From Lawsonibacter hominis (GTDB taxonomy: Bacteria; Bacillota; Clostridia; Oscillospirales; Oscillospiraceae), in contig NZ_JACOPP010000001.1 of NCBI RefSeq assembly GCF_014287895.1, forward strand, positions 62,001 to 126,000: a stretch of DNA of 64,000 nucleotides, in the 5' to 3' direction. The notes beneath the pieces were generated by a model. The model was not told the origin of the DNA, did not search any database, and saw only the letters and a program-made list of their open reading frames with translations. Of the stretch, positions 8,126 to 16,915 are shown in pieces (positions within the stretch are counted from its first letter, which is position 1; every line of letters begins with the position of its first letter). The position numbers and the translations under genes are program-made.

Positions 8126-8698
8126 ATGAAAAAGTTTTTCCAATCCAAAGGCTTTATCGTTTCGGCGCTGGCCGTCCTCTGTGTTGCGATCCTGGGCGTC
8201 TGCTGGTTCGTAAGCTGGGATCGAACGGAGGATTTCAAGCCGGATGAATCACCTCCCAGCAGCACCACCAGCGATTGGTCGGACGGCGGCGCCCAAAACG
8301 GGGACAATTCCAGCGGAGCAGATGCGTATTCCCCCGGGCAGTCTCCCAGCTCTGAGGAGGAATACCCCAAGGTAACCTCCGAAACAGAAAGTGAAGTGGT
8401 GATCGACTTCACCGATACGGACAAGCCGGAGGAGACTCCGCCCCCTGCTCCGGAAGGCAAGACAGAGATCGCAGACCCCGGCGAAGATCACGATGTCAAC
8501 CCTGACCCGTCTGTACCTCAAGTCACGGCGCCGCCGGCAGAAGAATCCATTTCCAGCAATGAGCCGGCCCCCGGCTCCAGCAGTGGCAGCGGCGCCGTCT
8601 ACGATCCCGTCTTTGGGTGGGTGGTGCCCGGCGATGTGCAGCAGTCCACCGGCGGCAGCGATGGTGACCTGAACAAGCAAGTCGGAAACATGGGCTGA
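8126..8698 (+). CDS. Membrane-anchored, Pro/Ser/Glu-rich linker protein (DUF6550-like)
   Basis: A short basic N-terminus and one membrane helix (residues 9-31) are followed by about 150 residues of low-complexity sequence rich in Ser, Pro, Glu, Asp and Thr, with no folded domain visible. This layout fits a cell-wall-spanning stalk; I believe it is DUF6550, at moderate confidence. RBS AAGGAG is separated from ATG 8126 by a short palindrome (GTGTGTACACAC). It sits between the pseudopilins and the large secreted protein of the same operon. Confidence 0.6.
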   Translation: MKKFFQSKGFIVSALAVLCVAILGVCWFVSWDRTEDFKPDESPPSSTTSDWSDGGAQNGDNSSGADAYSPGQSPSSEEEYPKVTSETESEVVIDFTDTDKPEETPPPAPEGKTEIADPGEDHDVNPDPSVPQVTAPPAEESISSNEPAPGSSSGSGAVYDPVFGWVVPGDVQQSTGGSDGDLNKQVGNMG

Positions 8699-8725
8699 TT
8701 GCCCCACAACTAAATACGGATCTCC

Positions 8726-8753
8726 AGGGCCGTCACAACTATGTGGCGGCCCT
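8726..8753 (+). terminator. Hairpin between pilus genes
   Basis: AGGGCCGTCAC pairs with GTGGCGGCCCT (11 bp, one G-U) and is followed by TTCAATTTT. It can act as a partial terminator that lowers expression of the downstream pilus assembly genes or protects the upstream message. Confidence 0.6.
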
Positions 8754-8784
8754 TCAATTTTACATGATTGGAGTGTGATGTCAT

Positions 8785-10479
8785 TTGAAACGACTTCTCG
8801 CCCTCCTGTGCAGTCTGGCGCTGACCCTGTGCCTTATTCCTGCCACTGCTTTTGCTGCCGGCGGGAACGGCAACATTGACGGCGGCGGCGGTGGTATGGG
8901 CCAGGGCACCAGCACCAACTTCTGGAACCCGGGTAATGACGGTGTTCGCATTACGGTGGTAGATGCAGCGAGCGGTTCTGCCGTCTCTTCTCCGATTGAC
9001 TTTTCCAATCGTACGCAGAACAGCCGCATTCTGCACTTCGGTAAAGTCAATAAGCTGCAATATCTGGCCGGTACCGGGCTTTCTCTTCAATCCGGCGTGG
9101 CCTATACCTGCATCAAGCCCACCCAGTCTATGCCCACAATCGTCAGCAGCAGTGGGCAGAATAATATTGATGCCATCAAACGGTACTTCTGCTCAGAATA
9201 TGCCTGCATGATGGTTGCTCAGGCAGCAGGTGTAAATTACGAGCGGATGATTGCCGGCGAATACAGGCTTCTGATCGAGCCCATCGCCTACTTTACCCAC
9301 AATGGCCAGTATTACTGCATGACAGCAACTGAAGCTGGCCTGTACGATCAGCTGGCGGGTGGTTCACTGCGAAGGACTATGACCTCACTCACCCATAAGA
9401 ACTTGCCCTTGAGCATGTTTCTGGAGTTCAGTGATCTGGGCATTTCTGCATGGGGCGGCAGCACCACCGGGACGCAAAACAACTCCGACATCATCAATAC
9501 CCTCGGCGTTGGTATCGTCTGGTTTGATGAAATCCCGCCCGAAGGCGAGATTGAGGCTCCTGATGTAGAGTATCGGGTGGATACCGATGTAATCACGACC
9601 GTGACACTTCGGACTGACACTGACCTTACACCGGATAACCCCGCTTCGGTGACTTTTTCTATTCTCGGCACATCCTACCGGATCAACAATATCGTGATTC
9701 CGGCCGGCGACAGCCAGAAAGTCTGGGTCAAATGGCACACTCCCTCCACTCCCCAGACAGTTACTATAACGGTATCCGTCAGCGGCGCTTATACCGCTCA
9801 GGATACCTTTGTGGCGAAAATCGTAGATCTGAACGAACACATCCCGCCCGATCCCGTAGCTACGGATACCAATCCGAGCTATACACTGCCTTCCCTTCCC
9901 AGCGAAACACAGAAGCTGACCGCCAACTGGGGTGTTTGGAGCTGTTACTGGGTGCCGGTATGGGTATGGTGTGACCACGGAGAAGATGGTGGTCACTGGG
10001 TCGATGAAGGATATTGGGAGTATGAATACACCGGTTACTCCGCTTCAATCAGCGGCGTCATGTCTCTGATGCCGGATGACATTGTACCGACTGCCTCCGG
10101 CAAGGCCATGAAGAGTGGGTACGGCGTCAAGCAGGATGTAACCGCAACGCTCTCCACCGATGCCCCCACCAGTCACATTACCCATCCGCAGACGGCGTTT
10201 TCTGTGTTTCCTGAATTCCAGTACCAAACCTATCTGCGTCTTCTGCAGCGGGTGTCCAGTGGTCGAAGTGCAAAATTCACCTTCCAGCCCAACGACTTCT
10301 CCACTTACAACAGAACGGTGCATTTTACGCCTATCTGGTTCCCGGATTCTACCAACTATACAGTATTTACTCAGGTTTGGGACACTTGGACGCCGGATGG
10401 GATGCTGAGCATCAATCTGAACGATTATGTATCGATCAACGGGAGTCTCTATGATGACTGGTATACCAATCGAGAATAA
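8785..10479 (+). CDS. Large secreted protein of the pilus locus
   Basis: A 564-residue protein with a clear signal peptide (MKRLLALLCSLALTLCLIP, then ATAFA before the mature Ala-Gly-Gly). A Gly-rich stretch follows. The middle (about residues 265-360) looks like an Ig-like beta-sandwich (VTLRTDTDLTPDNPASVTF, VTITVSVSGAYT), and a Trp-rich patch lies near residues 390-415 (WSCYWVPVWVWCDHGEDGG). It starts at TTG with GGAG upstream. Position in the Tad operon suggests an extracellular adhesin or pilus-associated protein. I do not recognise a named family. Confidence 0.72.
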   Translation: MKRLLALLCSLALTLCLIPATAFAAGGNGNIDGGGGGMGQGTSTNFWNPGNDGVRITVVDAASGSAVSSPIDFSNRTQNSRILHFGKVNKLQYLAGTGLSLQSGVAYTCIKPTQSMPTIVSSSGQNNIDAIKRYFCSEYACMMVAQAAGVNYERMIAGEYRLLIEPIAYFTHNGQYYCMTATEAGLYDQLAGGSLRRTMTSLTHKNLPLSMFLEFSDLGISAWGGSTTGTQNNSDIINTLGVGIVWFDEIPPEGEIEAPDVEYRVDTDVITTVTLRTDTDLTPDNPASVTFSILGTSYRINNIVIPAGDSQKVWVKWHTPSTPQTVTITVSVSGAYTAQDTFVAKIVDLNEHIPPDPVATDTNPSYTLPSLPSETQKLTANWGVWSCYWVPVWVWCDHGEDGGHWVDEGYWEYEYTGYSASISGVMSLMPDDIVPTASGKAMKSGYGVKQDVTATLSTDAPTSHITHPQTAFSVFPEFQYQTYLRLLQRVSSGRSAKFTFQPNDFSTYNRTVHFTPIWFPDSTNYTVFTQVWDTWTPDGMLSINLNDYVSINGSLYDDWYTNRE

Positions 10480-10963
10480 TATCTGGTCGGCATACCTGCT
10501 CACCGCATTTTTGGTGATTGTCGGGTTTGCCTTCTACGATATCTTTCATCGGCGAGTGCCCGACCTGGCGCTCGTCTTTTTTATCCCGCTGGCTGCGGCA
10601 GCGCCGCTGATCAAATCCTGGTTCGCCCTGGACTGCGGACAACCTCCGCTTTGGCTCTGGCCGATATTCGCAAAGTCCTTAATAGGCGCTCTGCTTGGAT
10701 TCAGTATTCCTCTGGCTGCTGCCATAGTGACTGGCGGGACCGGCATGGGCGGCGGTGACATCAAATTCTGCGGTGTGCTGGGACTCATCTATGGTCCTTC
10801 CGGTATGTCCATCGTTTTTCTGGTTTCCGCAGTATGTGCTATGCCCATCATTTTGATGATTCGGCGGATTTACCTGGATCGGCGCCCCTTGTCCATCCCG
10901 TTTCTACCCTTTCTGGCCTGCGGCTGCTCTGCGGCGACATTGGCCGAACTATTTTTGCATTAG
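10451..10963 (+). CDS. tadV: Type IV prepilin peptidase (A24 family, TadV/CpaA-like)
   Basis: Membrane aspartyl protease that cleaves the leader of pilin and pseudopilin precursors. The two catalytic Asp motifs are visible: YDIFHRRVPD in the first cytoplasmic loop, and GMGGGDIKF (the GxGD motif) near residue 105. There are about five to six membrane segments in 170 residues, so it lacks the N-terminal methyltransferase domain, as in TadV. The start at ATG 10451 (RBS GGGAG) overlaps the secreted-protein gene by 29 bases. Confidence 0.9.
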   Translation: MMTGIPIENNIWSAYLLTAFLVIVGFAFYDIFHRRVPDLALVFFIPLAAAAPLIKSWFALDCGQPPLWLWPIFAKSLIGALLGFSIPLAAAIVTGGTGMGGGDIKFCGVLGLIYGPSGMSIVFLVSAVCAMPIILMIRRIYLDRRPLSIPFLPFLACGCSAATLAELFLH

Positions 10964-10975
10964 GAGATTATGCTT

Positions 10976-11815
10976 ATGAAATTGAACAACCGTTTTATCT
11001 TCGGCATTTTGTCCCTGGTCCTGGCAGCAGTCATTGCCTTTGTTGCCCTCCCCACCATCGCCCGCCAGACCAACGGAAAAGCCGAAATCATCCGTATCAC
11101 GCAGCCGGTGCTGAAAGGCGAAAAGATCACCTCGGATAATACCGAGGTTGTGGAAGTTGGCGGCTACAATCTGCCCTCCAATGTCGCGCACAGTCTCAGC
11201 GATGTGGAGGGCCTGTATGTAACAGCGGATCTGGCTGAAGGTGACTACATCCTTACCAGCAAGGTCAGCAGTGTTCCGGTTTCTTCGGATGTGGCACTCA
11301 ATGACATCCCTTCTGGAAAGGTAGCTATCTCAATGACTGTCAAGACGCTGGCCTCCGGCCTCTCCGACAAGCTCCAGCCCAATGACATCATTCGGATCTA
11401 TCACTTCCTGGAGACGGCAAAAGAGGTTCCGGAACTACGCTTTGTTAAAGTGCTGTCGGTTACCGATTCCGATGGCGTCAATGTGGACAACACCAAGGAG
11501 CCCACGGAGGACGAAGAGCGGCAGCAATCTGCTACCATCACAGTTCTGGCGACACCTGAGCAGGCCCGGATCATCACAGAGATGGAAAACGACGGCGTCG
11601 CCCATGTGGCCCTGATCTCCCGTAACAACGATCAGTTGGCCGAGGAACTTCTGGCAGCGCAGGACAAAACTCTGCAGGAGATCTATTTCCCGGAAACGCT
11701 TACGGAAGATGGTGAGACTGCGGAGGGCAGCGAGCCTACGGCCGAGGACGGTTCTGCGGGGCCGGACAGCGACACTGAAACGCCCCCCGCGGGCACCAGC
11801 CAACCGGCTGAGTAA
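10976..11815 (+). CDS. cpaB: CpaB/RcpC-like pilus assembly protein
   Basis: One N-terminal membrane helix is followed by an SAF-type domain (about residues 35-100; ITQPVLKGEKITSDN, DLAEGDYILTSKV). A C-terminal CpaB-like domain with a long Glu/Asp/Pro/Thr-rich tail comes last. CpaB/RcpC proteins lie at the cell envelope and are thought to guide or stabilise the Tad pilus. ATG 10976 is preferred over ATG 10970 for its spacing to AGGAG. It starts 12 bases after the prepilin peptidase. Confidence 0.82.
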   Translation: MKLNNRFIFGILSLVLAAVIAFVALPTIARQTNGKAEIIRITQPVLKGEKITSDNTEVVEVGGYNLPSNVAHSLSDVEGLYVTADLAEGDYILTSKVSSVPVSSDVALNDIPSGKVAISMTVKTLASGLSDKLQPNDIIRIYHFLETAKEVPELRFVKVLSVTDSDGVNVDNTKEPTEDEERQQSATITVLATPEQARIITEMENDGVAHVALISRNNDQLAEELLAAQDKTLQEIYFPETLTEDGETAEGSEPTAEDGSAGPDSDTETPPAGTSQPAE

Positions 11816-11834
11816 CAGAAGGAGGTCGGAAACG

Positions 11835-12641
11835 ATGGGAAAAGTCATTACTGTCTGGGGCAGTCCGGGAAGCGGGAAAAGTATGTTTTCCTGCATTCTT
11901 GCAAAAGCCCTGACCCGAGATAAGCGGAAGGCCATCATCATCAATGCGGAGATCAGCGTTCCCATGCTCCCGGTCTGGCTGCCGGATCAGATTATTCAGA
12001 CCAACGCCTCGGTGGGCCAGGTTCTCAGCAGCGTAGAGATTGATACCTCGCTGGTGGCAAGCCATGTCACGGTTCTGAAAAGCTATCCGTTTATTGGCCT
12101 GATGGGGTATTCCGCTGGTGAGAATCCTCTGAGTTACCCGGAAATCAAATACGCCATGGTGCTCCAGCTGGTCAATGCGGCAGCCAAACTGGTGGATTTC
12201 GTCATTTTGGACTGCAGTTCCAACATGACCAATGTGTTCACACCGGCGGCCATTGAATCCGGTGATCTGGTCGTCAGGCTGCTCACCCCTGATTTGAAAG
12301 GGATCAACTACTTGAAGGCCCATCAGCCGCTGCTGGTGGATGGACGTTTTCACTACGATCAACACCTGACCTTTGCCGGTATGGCCCGGCCGTTCCACGC
12401 TCTGGATGAAATGGGGTATATCATCGGAGGGTTCGATGGGTTGCTCCCCTACAGCAAGGAAATCGACCGGTGCGCCACTGAGGGCGGCATGTTCCAGGCT
12501 ATCAAATATTGCAATCCCAAGTACACCGCTTCGCTCAACAAGGTGCTGGACGCACTGGAGCAGATGGAGTTGGCGGAACAGGCCGCAGAGGAAGATCCTG
12601 ACGAGGAGGACGAGTTCGAGGAGGAAGATGCCGATGAATAA
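11835..12641 (+). CDS. tadZ: TadZ/CpaE-like P-loop ATPase
   Basis: A ParA/MinD-superfamily ATPase that positions Tad pilus machinery. The P-loop GSPGSGKS is at residues 9-16, and a hydrophobic strand ending VDFVILDCSSNMTN supplies the Walker B-like Asp. There is no receiver domain at the N-terminus, unlike CpaE. The last 20 residues are almost entirely acidic. RBS AAGGAGG lies before ATG 11835, and the 3' end overlaps tadA by 8 bases. Confidence 0.82.
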   Translation: MGKVITVWGSPGSGKSMFSCILAKALTRDKRKAIIINAEISVPMLPVWLPDQIIQTNASVGQVLSSVEIDTSLVASHVTVLKSYPFIGLMGYSAGENPLSYPEIKYAMVLQLVNAAAKLVDFVILDCSSNMTNVFTPAAIESGDLVVRLLTPDLKGINYLKAHQPLLVDGRFHYDQHLTFAGMARPFHALDEMGYIIGGFDGLLPYSKEIDRCATEGGMFQAIKYCNPKYTASLNKVLDALEQMELAEQAAEEDPDEEDEFEEEDADE

Positions 12642-14010
12642 CCTCAATGACATATTCTTTGCGCCTGCCGCCAATCAGGAGCTGACCTATGACCAGGTGT
12701 TGGAGGATGTGCAGCGGTATTTTGCTGAGAATCACGCATCCACCATTGCCGAAGCCGGCGAAGCCAATGCCGAGCGGGCCACATCCTTGCTGAAAGAACT
12801 GATGGTGCAGTACATCGTCAAACGCAAATACGCTATCAGCGGGCTGACCACCGAGCATCTTTGCGAGCAGCTCTATGAAGATATGGCCGGGTACTCCTTT
12901 TTGAAGAAATGGATCTACAAACCCGGCATCGAAGAAGTTAACCTCAATGCCTACAATGACATTGAGGTGATCGAGGCCGGCGGCCGCAGCATCAAGATCC
13001 CGGATAAGTTTTCTTCTCCGCAGCACGCCATTGATGTGGTGCGGCGTATGCTCAACGCCTGCGGCATGGTCATCGACGATACGATGCCCAGCGTGGTTGG
13101 ATTTCTGGATAAGAACATCCGTATTTCCGTGGATAAGACACCTATCGTGGACCCGGATGTTGGCATCAATGCCTCCATCCGTATCGTCAACCAGCAGACG
13201 GTCTCTGAACAGAAACTTCTGGATTCCGGCAGCGCCACGGCTGAGATGCTTCATTTTCTGATGGCCTGTATTCGGTACGGCGTCAGTGTATGCATCGCCG
13301 GTTCCACGGGTTCCGGCAAGACTACCATCATGGCCTGGCTGCTCTCCAATGTACCCAACAACCAGCGTCTCATAACCATCGAGGAAGGCAGCCGTGAGTT
13401 TGATCTGGTCAAACGAGACGAAAACGGCAACATCCTGAATTCTGTCATTCACCTGCTGACCCGCCCCAGCGAGAATCCGGCTCTGAACATCAACCAGGAC
13501 TTTCTTCTGGAGCGGGTTCTGCGTAAGCATCCCAATGTAATCGGCGTCGGTGAGATGCGGTCTGCGGCGGAAAGTCTGTCTGCAGCAGAGAGCTCCCGAA
13601 CCGGCCACACGGTCTGCACCACCATCCACTCCAATTCCTGCAACAGCACATACCGCAGAATGATGACCCTCGCCAAGCGCAAATACAGTATGGATGACTC
13701 CGTGCTCATGGAAATCATGGTAGAGGCCTACCCCATCGTGGTGTTTACCAAACAGCTGGAGGATCGCTCCCGCAAAATCATGGAGATTCTGGAGGGTGAG
13801 GACTTCCGGGATGGTCAGCTCATCTCCCACACACTATACAAGTTTGAGGTAGGGGACAATGTGACTGACGGGGATGGAAATGTCCGTGTGGTCGGACACC
13901 ATCGGAAGGTCGGCCTGATCTCCGACACTTTGAAAAAGCGACTGCTGGACAACGGTATTTCCAACAAGGAATTGGCCGAGTTTATGCAGCCCCCTAAGGA
14001 GGTGGATTAA
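12634..14010 (+). CDS. tadA: TadA/CpaF-type secretion ATPase
   Basis: Hexameric ATPase that powers Tad pilus assembly. The Walker A motif is GSTGSGKTT near residue 224, the Walker B region HPNVIGVGEMR with the invariant Glu, and the His box GHTVCTTIHSNS. The N-terminal domain (residues 1-150) is typical of CpaF. The length of about 458 residues is normal. ATG 12634 has GAGGAGGAAG upstream; ATG 12628 is too close to it. It overlaps tadZ and is followed at once by tadB. Confidence 0.92.
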   Translation: MNNLNDIFFAPAANQELTYDQVLEDVQRYFAENHASTIAEAGEANAERATSLLKELMVQYIVKRKYAISGLTTEHLCEQLYEDMAGYSFLKKWIYKPGIEEVNLNAYNDIEVIEAGGRSIKIPDKFSSPQHAIDVVRRMLNACGMVIDDTMPSVVGFLDKNIRISVDKTPIVDPDVGINASIRIVNQQTVSEQKLLDSGSATAEMLHFLMACIRYGVSVCIAGSTGSGKTTIMAWLLSNVPNNQRLITIEEGSREFDLVKRDENGNILNSVIHLLTRPSENPALNINQDFLLERVLRKHPNVIGVGEMRSAAESLSAAESSRTGHTVCTTIHSNSCNSTYRRMMTLAKRKYSMDDSVLMEIMVEAYPIVVFTKQLEDRSRKIMEILEGEDFRDGQLISHTLYKFEVGDNVTDGDGNVRVVGHHRKVGLISDTLKKRLLDNGISNKELAEFMQPPKEVD

Positions 14011-14013
14011 GCA

Positions 14014-14946
14014 TTGCAGTGGGTCTATATCATATGTTTTTCGCTTATCAGCGCGGGCCTCCTGGCTCTGTTCGGCGTGCGCCCGGGTGACTTTATTGAC
14101 GCCCTCTTCCGCTCTCAGCGCAAAGCGGCCACATTGTCTGATGAGCTCAATGTTCTGATGGGCACACCAGCCAAGGGATTCTTCAATCAGGATTACGAGC
14201 TGAAGCAGATCCTGAAAGGCACCGGCCGGTCTGACCGCTATGAGGCTGTCAAGCGGCTGTCGCTTATCCTATTTGCGGTGGGTGCCGTACTGGCGCTGCT
14301 CATCAACAATGTGTATATGGTTCCGATTCTGGGCATTGGTTTTTCCCTCGCCCCTATTTGGTACCTGCGCAGCACTGCCGCCAGCTACAAAAAACATCTC
14401 AACGAGGAACTGGAGACCGCCATCTCCATCATCACCACCTCTTATCTGCGTACTGAGGATCTGATCCGGGCTGTCAAAGAGAACCTGCCCTACATCAACG
14501 AGCCGGTAAAGGCCAATTTTGAAGTTTTCGTCTACGAGGCGGAGCTGATCAACGCCAATCTGACAAGCGCCATCAACTCCCTCAAGATGAAGGTACCCAA
14601 CCGAGTCTTTCATGAGTGGTGCAACATCTTGATCCAGTGCCAGTCTGACCGTTCCATGAAAAACACGCTGCCCACCATTGCCCAGAAGTTCAGCGATGTG
14701 CGTGTGGTACAGTCTGAACTGGAGGCTATGATGCAGGGGCCGCGCCGGGAAGCCATCACAATGATGTTCCTGGTGATCGCCAATGTGCCGCTGCTCTACT
14801 TCCTGAACAAAGACTGGTTCCACACCCTCATCTTTACGACTCCCGGCAAAATTGCTCTGGCGATCTGTGCAGCCATCATTCTGTTCGCTTTGACCCAGAT
14901 CATGAAGCTGAGCAAACCCATTGAATACGGAGGTGACGGCGTATGA
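14014..14946 (+). CDS. tadB: TadB-like inner-membrane platform protein
   Basis: A 310-residue member of the type II secretion GspF/TadB family, with membrane segments near residues 1-20, 88-125 and two at the C-terminus, and a helical cytoplasmic T2SSF domain between (residues about 135-250). It starts at TTG with AGGAGGTGG upstream, 3 bases after tadA, and overlaps tadC by 4 bases (ATGA). It forms the inner-membrane platform with TadC. Confidence 0.87.
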   Translation: MQWVYIICFSLISAGLLALFGVRPGDFIDALFRSQRKAATLSDELNVLMGTPAKGFFNQDYELKQILKGTGRSDRYEAVKRLSLILFAVGAVLALLINNVYMVPILGIGFSLAPIWYLRSTAASYKKHLNEELETAISIITTSYLRTEDLIRAVKENLPYINEPVKANFEVFVYEAELINANLTSAINSLKMKVPNRVFHEWCNILIQCQSDRSMKNTLPTIAQKFSDVRVVQSELEAMMQGPRREAITMMFLVIANVPLLYFLNKDWFHTLIFTTPGKIALAICAAIILFALTQIMKLSKPIEYGGDGV

Positions 14947-15821
14947 CGCTTCTGGCTCTTTTGGCGATTATCTGTTTTGGGTTCGCCACCTATAACCTGA
15001 CTTGCGCCTTCGTGGACATTCCCACTAAGAAGACCTCCCGGATGATGATGCTGGCCCGTAAGCAGCAGGGCATCAAAGCAGAAAAGCTACTGGATGTCTA
15101 CACTACCAAGATCGCCGGGCTGCTCGCTCATTATCTGAAACTGGATAAGCTCAAGCGCAATAAGCTTCAGCGGGCACTGGACATTGTTGGTCTGGAACTG
15201 TCACCGGAAGTCTATACCGCACGGGCATGGGTCCGAGCGGGCGCCGTTGGTCTCTGCGCTTTGCTCATGGCGCCGCTTATGCCGCTGGCCGTTCCGATCC
15301 TGATTGGTTTGGCGGTAGCACTGTGGTTTTCGACCTATTACAGCGTTTTCGATTTTGTTAAGAAGCGTCGCAAACTCATTGAGAGCGAAATACCCCGATT
15401 TGCTTTGACCATTGGGCAGAATCTGGAGAATGATCGTGATGTACTGAAAATTCTCACCTCCTACCGTCGCGTTGCAGGTAAGGATTTCGGTGCGGAGCTG
15501 GATCAGACGATTGCTGACATGAAAACCGGCAATTACGAAAACGCTCTGATTCATTTCGAGACCCGCATCGGTAGCCCCATGTTGTCTGATGTGATCCGAG
15601 GCCTGATCGGCGTATTACGCGGTGACGACCAGCGGATGTACTTCAAGATGATCTGCTTTGATATGCGGCAGATTGAACAGAACAACCTGAAAAAAGAAGC
15701 TGCCAAACGGCCCAAGAAGATTCAGCGTTATTCCATGATGATGCTGATCTGTATTATGATCATCTATCTGGTTGTCCTCTGTACGGAGGTGCTGGCTTCT
15801 CTCGGAGCTTTCTTCGGCTGA
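14943..15821 (+). CDS. tadC: TadC-like inner-membrane platform protein
   Basis: A 292-residue second platform protein of the GspF family. It has an N-terminal membrane helix, a pair of helices near residues 95-135, the T2SSF helical domain (ESEIPRFALTIGQNLENDRD), and a final helix (MMMLICIMIIYLVVLC). It is translationally coupled to tadB. Two strong hairpins lie 90-156 bases downstream, so the platform genes and the pilin-like gene are probably expressed at different levels. Confidence 0.86.
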   Translation: MTLLALLAIICFGFATYNLTCAFVDIPTKKTSRMMMLARKQQGIKAEKLLDVYTTKIAGLLAHYLKLDKLKRNKLQRALDIVGLELSPEVYTARAWVRAGAVGLCALLMAPLMPLAVPILIGLAVALWFSTYYSVFDFVKKRRKLIESEIPRFALTIGQNLENDRDVLKILTSYRRVAGKDFGAELDQTIADMKTGNYENALIHFETRIGSPMLSDVIRGLIGVLRGDDQRMYFKMICFDMRQIEQNNLKKEAAKRPKKIQRYSMMMLICIMIIYLVVLCTEVLASLGAFFG

Positions 15822-15911
15822 CAGGTTCCCGCTCACACTTCAGGTCTGAGCTTTATATAACAACTCCCCCGCTCGGGAACCAACCAATACCGTGTATGTC
15901 AGCGGGTTCCC

Positions 15912-15937
15912 ATAGCAGCCGGCGTACCGGCTGCTAT
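15912..15937 (+). terminator. Perfect GC-rich hairpin 1 after tadC
   Basis: An 11-bp perfect stem ATAGCAGCCGG / CCGGCTGCTAT with loop CGTA, and no T run. With the second hairpin it may act as a processing or stability barrier between tadC and the pilin-like gene. Confidence 0.6.
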
Positions 15938-15949
15938 CAACCTTTCCAC

Positions 15950-15977
15950 AAGGCCGGCCTGTCAGCAGGCCGGCCTT
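15950..15977 (+). terminator. Perfect GC-rich hairpin 2 after tadC
   Basis: A 12-bp perfect stem AAGGCCGGCCTG / CAGGCCGGCCTT with loop TCAG, then GATTTAT. It ends 27 bases before the small basic gene and may be a terminator or a 5' stabiliser of the pilin mRNA. Confidence 0.62.
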
Positions 15978-16004
15978 GATTTATCGTCTGAACAGGAGAA
16001 TTCC

Positions 16005-16151
16005 ATGGCGAAGAAAAAGTTTATTCCGCCTGACGGCGAAAATCGGATTCGCCGCCGGTTCCACCAGCTTCTGCATCAGAAGCCCAAGGTATATCCTGAC
16101 AAGCCCCGTTCCAACAAAAACGGCCTGCTCAAGCCGATCCGTCGCTCCTGA
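16005..16151 (+). CDS. 48-residue basic protein in front of the pilin-like gene
   Basis: A short frame with RBS CAGGAGAA six bases before ATG, 48 codons, ending TGA at 16149-16151. About one third of the residues are Lys or Arg, with Pro-rich segments (KKKFIPPDGENR, KPKVYPDKPRS). It has no membrane segment or leader. Its place between tadC and the pilin-like gene, behind two strong hairpins, suggests a nucleic-acid-binding or regulatory role, which is inference. No family is recognised. Confidence 0.55.
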   Translation: MAKKKFIPPDGENRIRRRFHQLLHQKPKVYPDKPRSNKNGLLKPIRRS

Positions 16152-16199
16152 CAGGCTGCACCCAACCATTCAATAATCACACTCTCAGGAGGTATTTTC

Positions 16200-16421
16200 A
16201 TGAAGAAGTTTACCAGCTGCATCTGCAACAACGCCAACAGCCTCGTCCTTCGCGCCCGCACGGCGCTCTCCAACCAGCGCGGCGATTTTTATATCTCTGA
16301 CGCTGTGAAGATCATCATCGCTGTCGTCCTCGGCGCGCTGCTCCTGGCGGCTCTGACCCTCATCTTCAACGATACGGTCATCCCCCGGATCACCCAGGAG
16401 ATCGAGGGTCTGTTCGCCTAA
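16200..16421 (+). CDS. DUF6133 small pilin-like protein
   Basis: A 73-residue protein with a long basic leader (residues 1-28), the segment NQRGDFYISDAVKI, a membrane helix (IIIAVVLGALLLAALTLIF) and a short polar tail. This is the shape of a Flp-type major pilin, with processing expected after Arg-Gly. I recognise the family as DUF6133. RBS CAGGAGG precedes ATG 16200. It is the last gene before a strong terminator and is probably the main pilus subunit. Confidence 0.75.
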   Translation: MKKFTSCICNNANSLVLRARTALSNQRGDFYISDAVKIIIAVVLGALLLAALTLIFNDTVIPRITQEIEGLFA

Positions 16422-16431
16422 GCGCCAATAT

Positions 16432-16475
16432 GCGGGGGTTGGTTTGTGGATATCCACAACCAGCCCCCGCTTTTT
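16432..16475 (+). terminator. Intrinsic terminator of the Tad pilus locus
   Basis: A long GC-rich stem (GCGGGGGTTGG... / ...CCAGCCCCCGC) with one bulge, followed by TTTTTGTTTTT. It closes the pilus locus. Confidence 0.88.
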
Positions 16476-16507
16476 GTTTTTCAAAAAACGAATAACGGAG
16501 GTACAGG

Positions 16508-16855
16508 ATGAATACACCCTGCAAATTTTATTCCTTTCTGCGTGCCACTGGTGGAAACTGGCGCAACGCCATTTTTATCTCCTGTGATTGTGAGGTCTGC
16601 ACACATGAACATGAAAAACCATGCTCGGGTTTTCTGTTTACCGTGGATGAGTGCGGGCAGGTCATGCTGCTGTCTGCCGAATCGGTTCATCAGCTGACCG
16701 GCGAGCAAGTTGATCCCGCCGAGTGCAGCGCTGTCCTGCCGCGCCGTTCCTTTGAATCTGCCTTTTCAAAATACATTGAATGGCACACGCCGGACCCGTC
16801 TAACTGCACACTTCACCAGCTTTGCTCTGCGTGGTCCTGTGACAGCGCCCCCTAA
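16508..16855 (+). CDS. Cys-rich hypothetical protein
   Basis: A 115-residue protein with a strong RBS (GGAGGTACAGG). Its N-terminal half contains SCDCEVCTHEHEKPC, a Cys/His cluster that could bind a metal. No membrane segment and no recognised family. It is the first gene of the accessory array after the pilus terminator. Confidence 0.5.
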   Translation: MNTPCKFYSFLRATGGNWRNAIFISCDCEVCTHEHEKPCSGFLFTVDECGQVMLLSAESVHQLTGEQVDPAECSAVLPRRSFESAFSKYIEWHTPDPSNCTLHQLCSAWSCDSAP

Positions 16856-16915
16856 TTTATACCCAAAAAGACGTCATTGCGCCGTCTTCGGCGCGTTTTC
16901 GGAGGTGATGATTTT

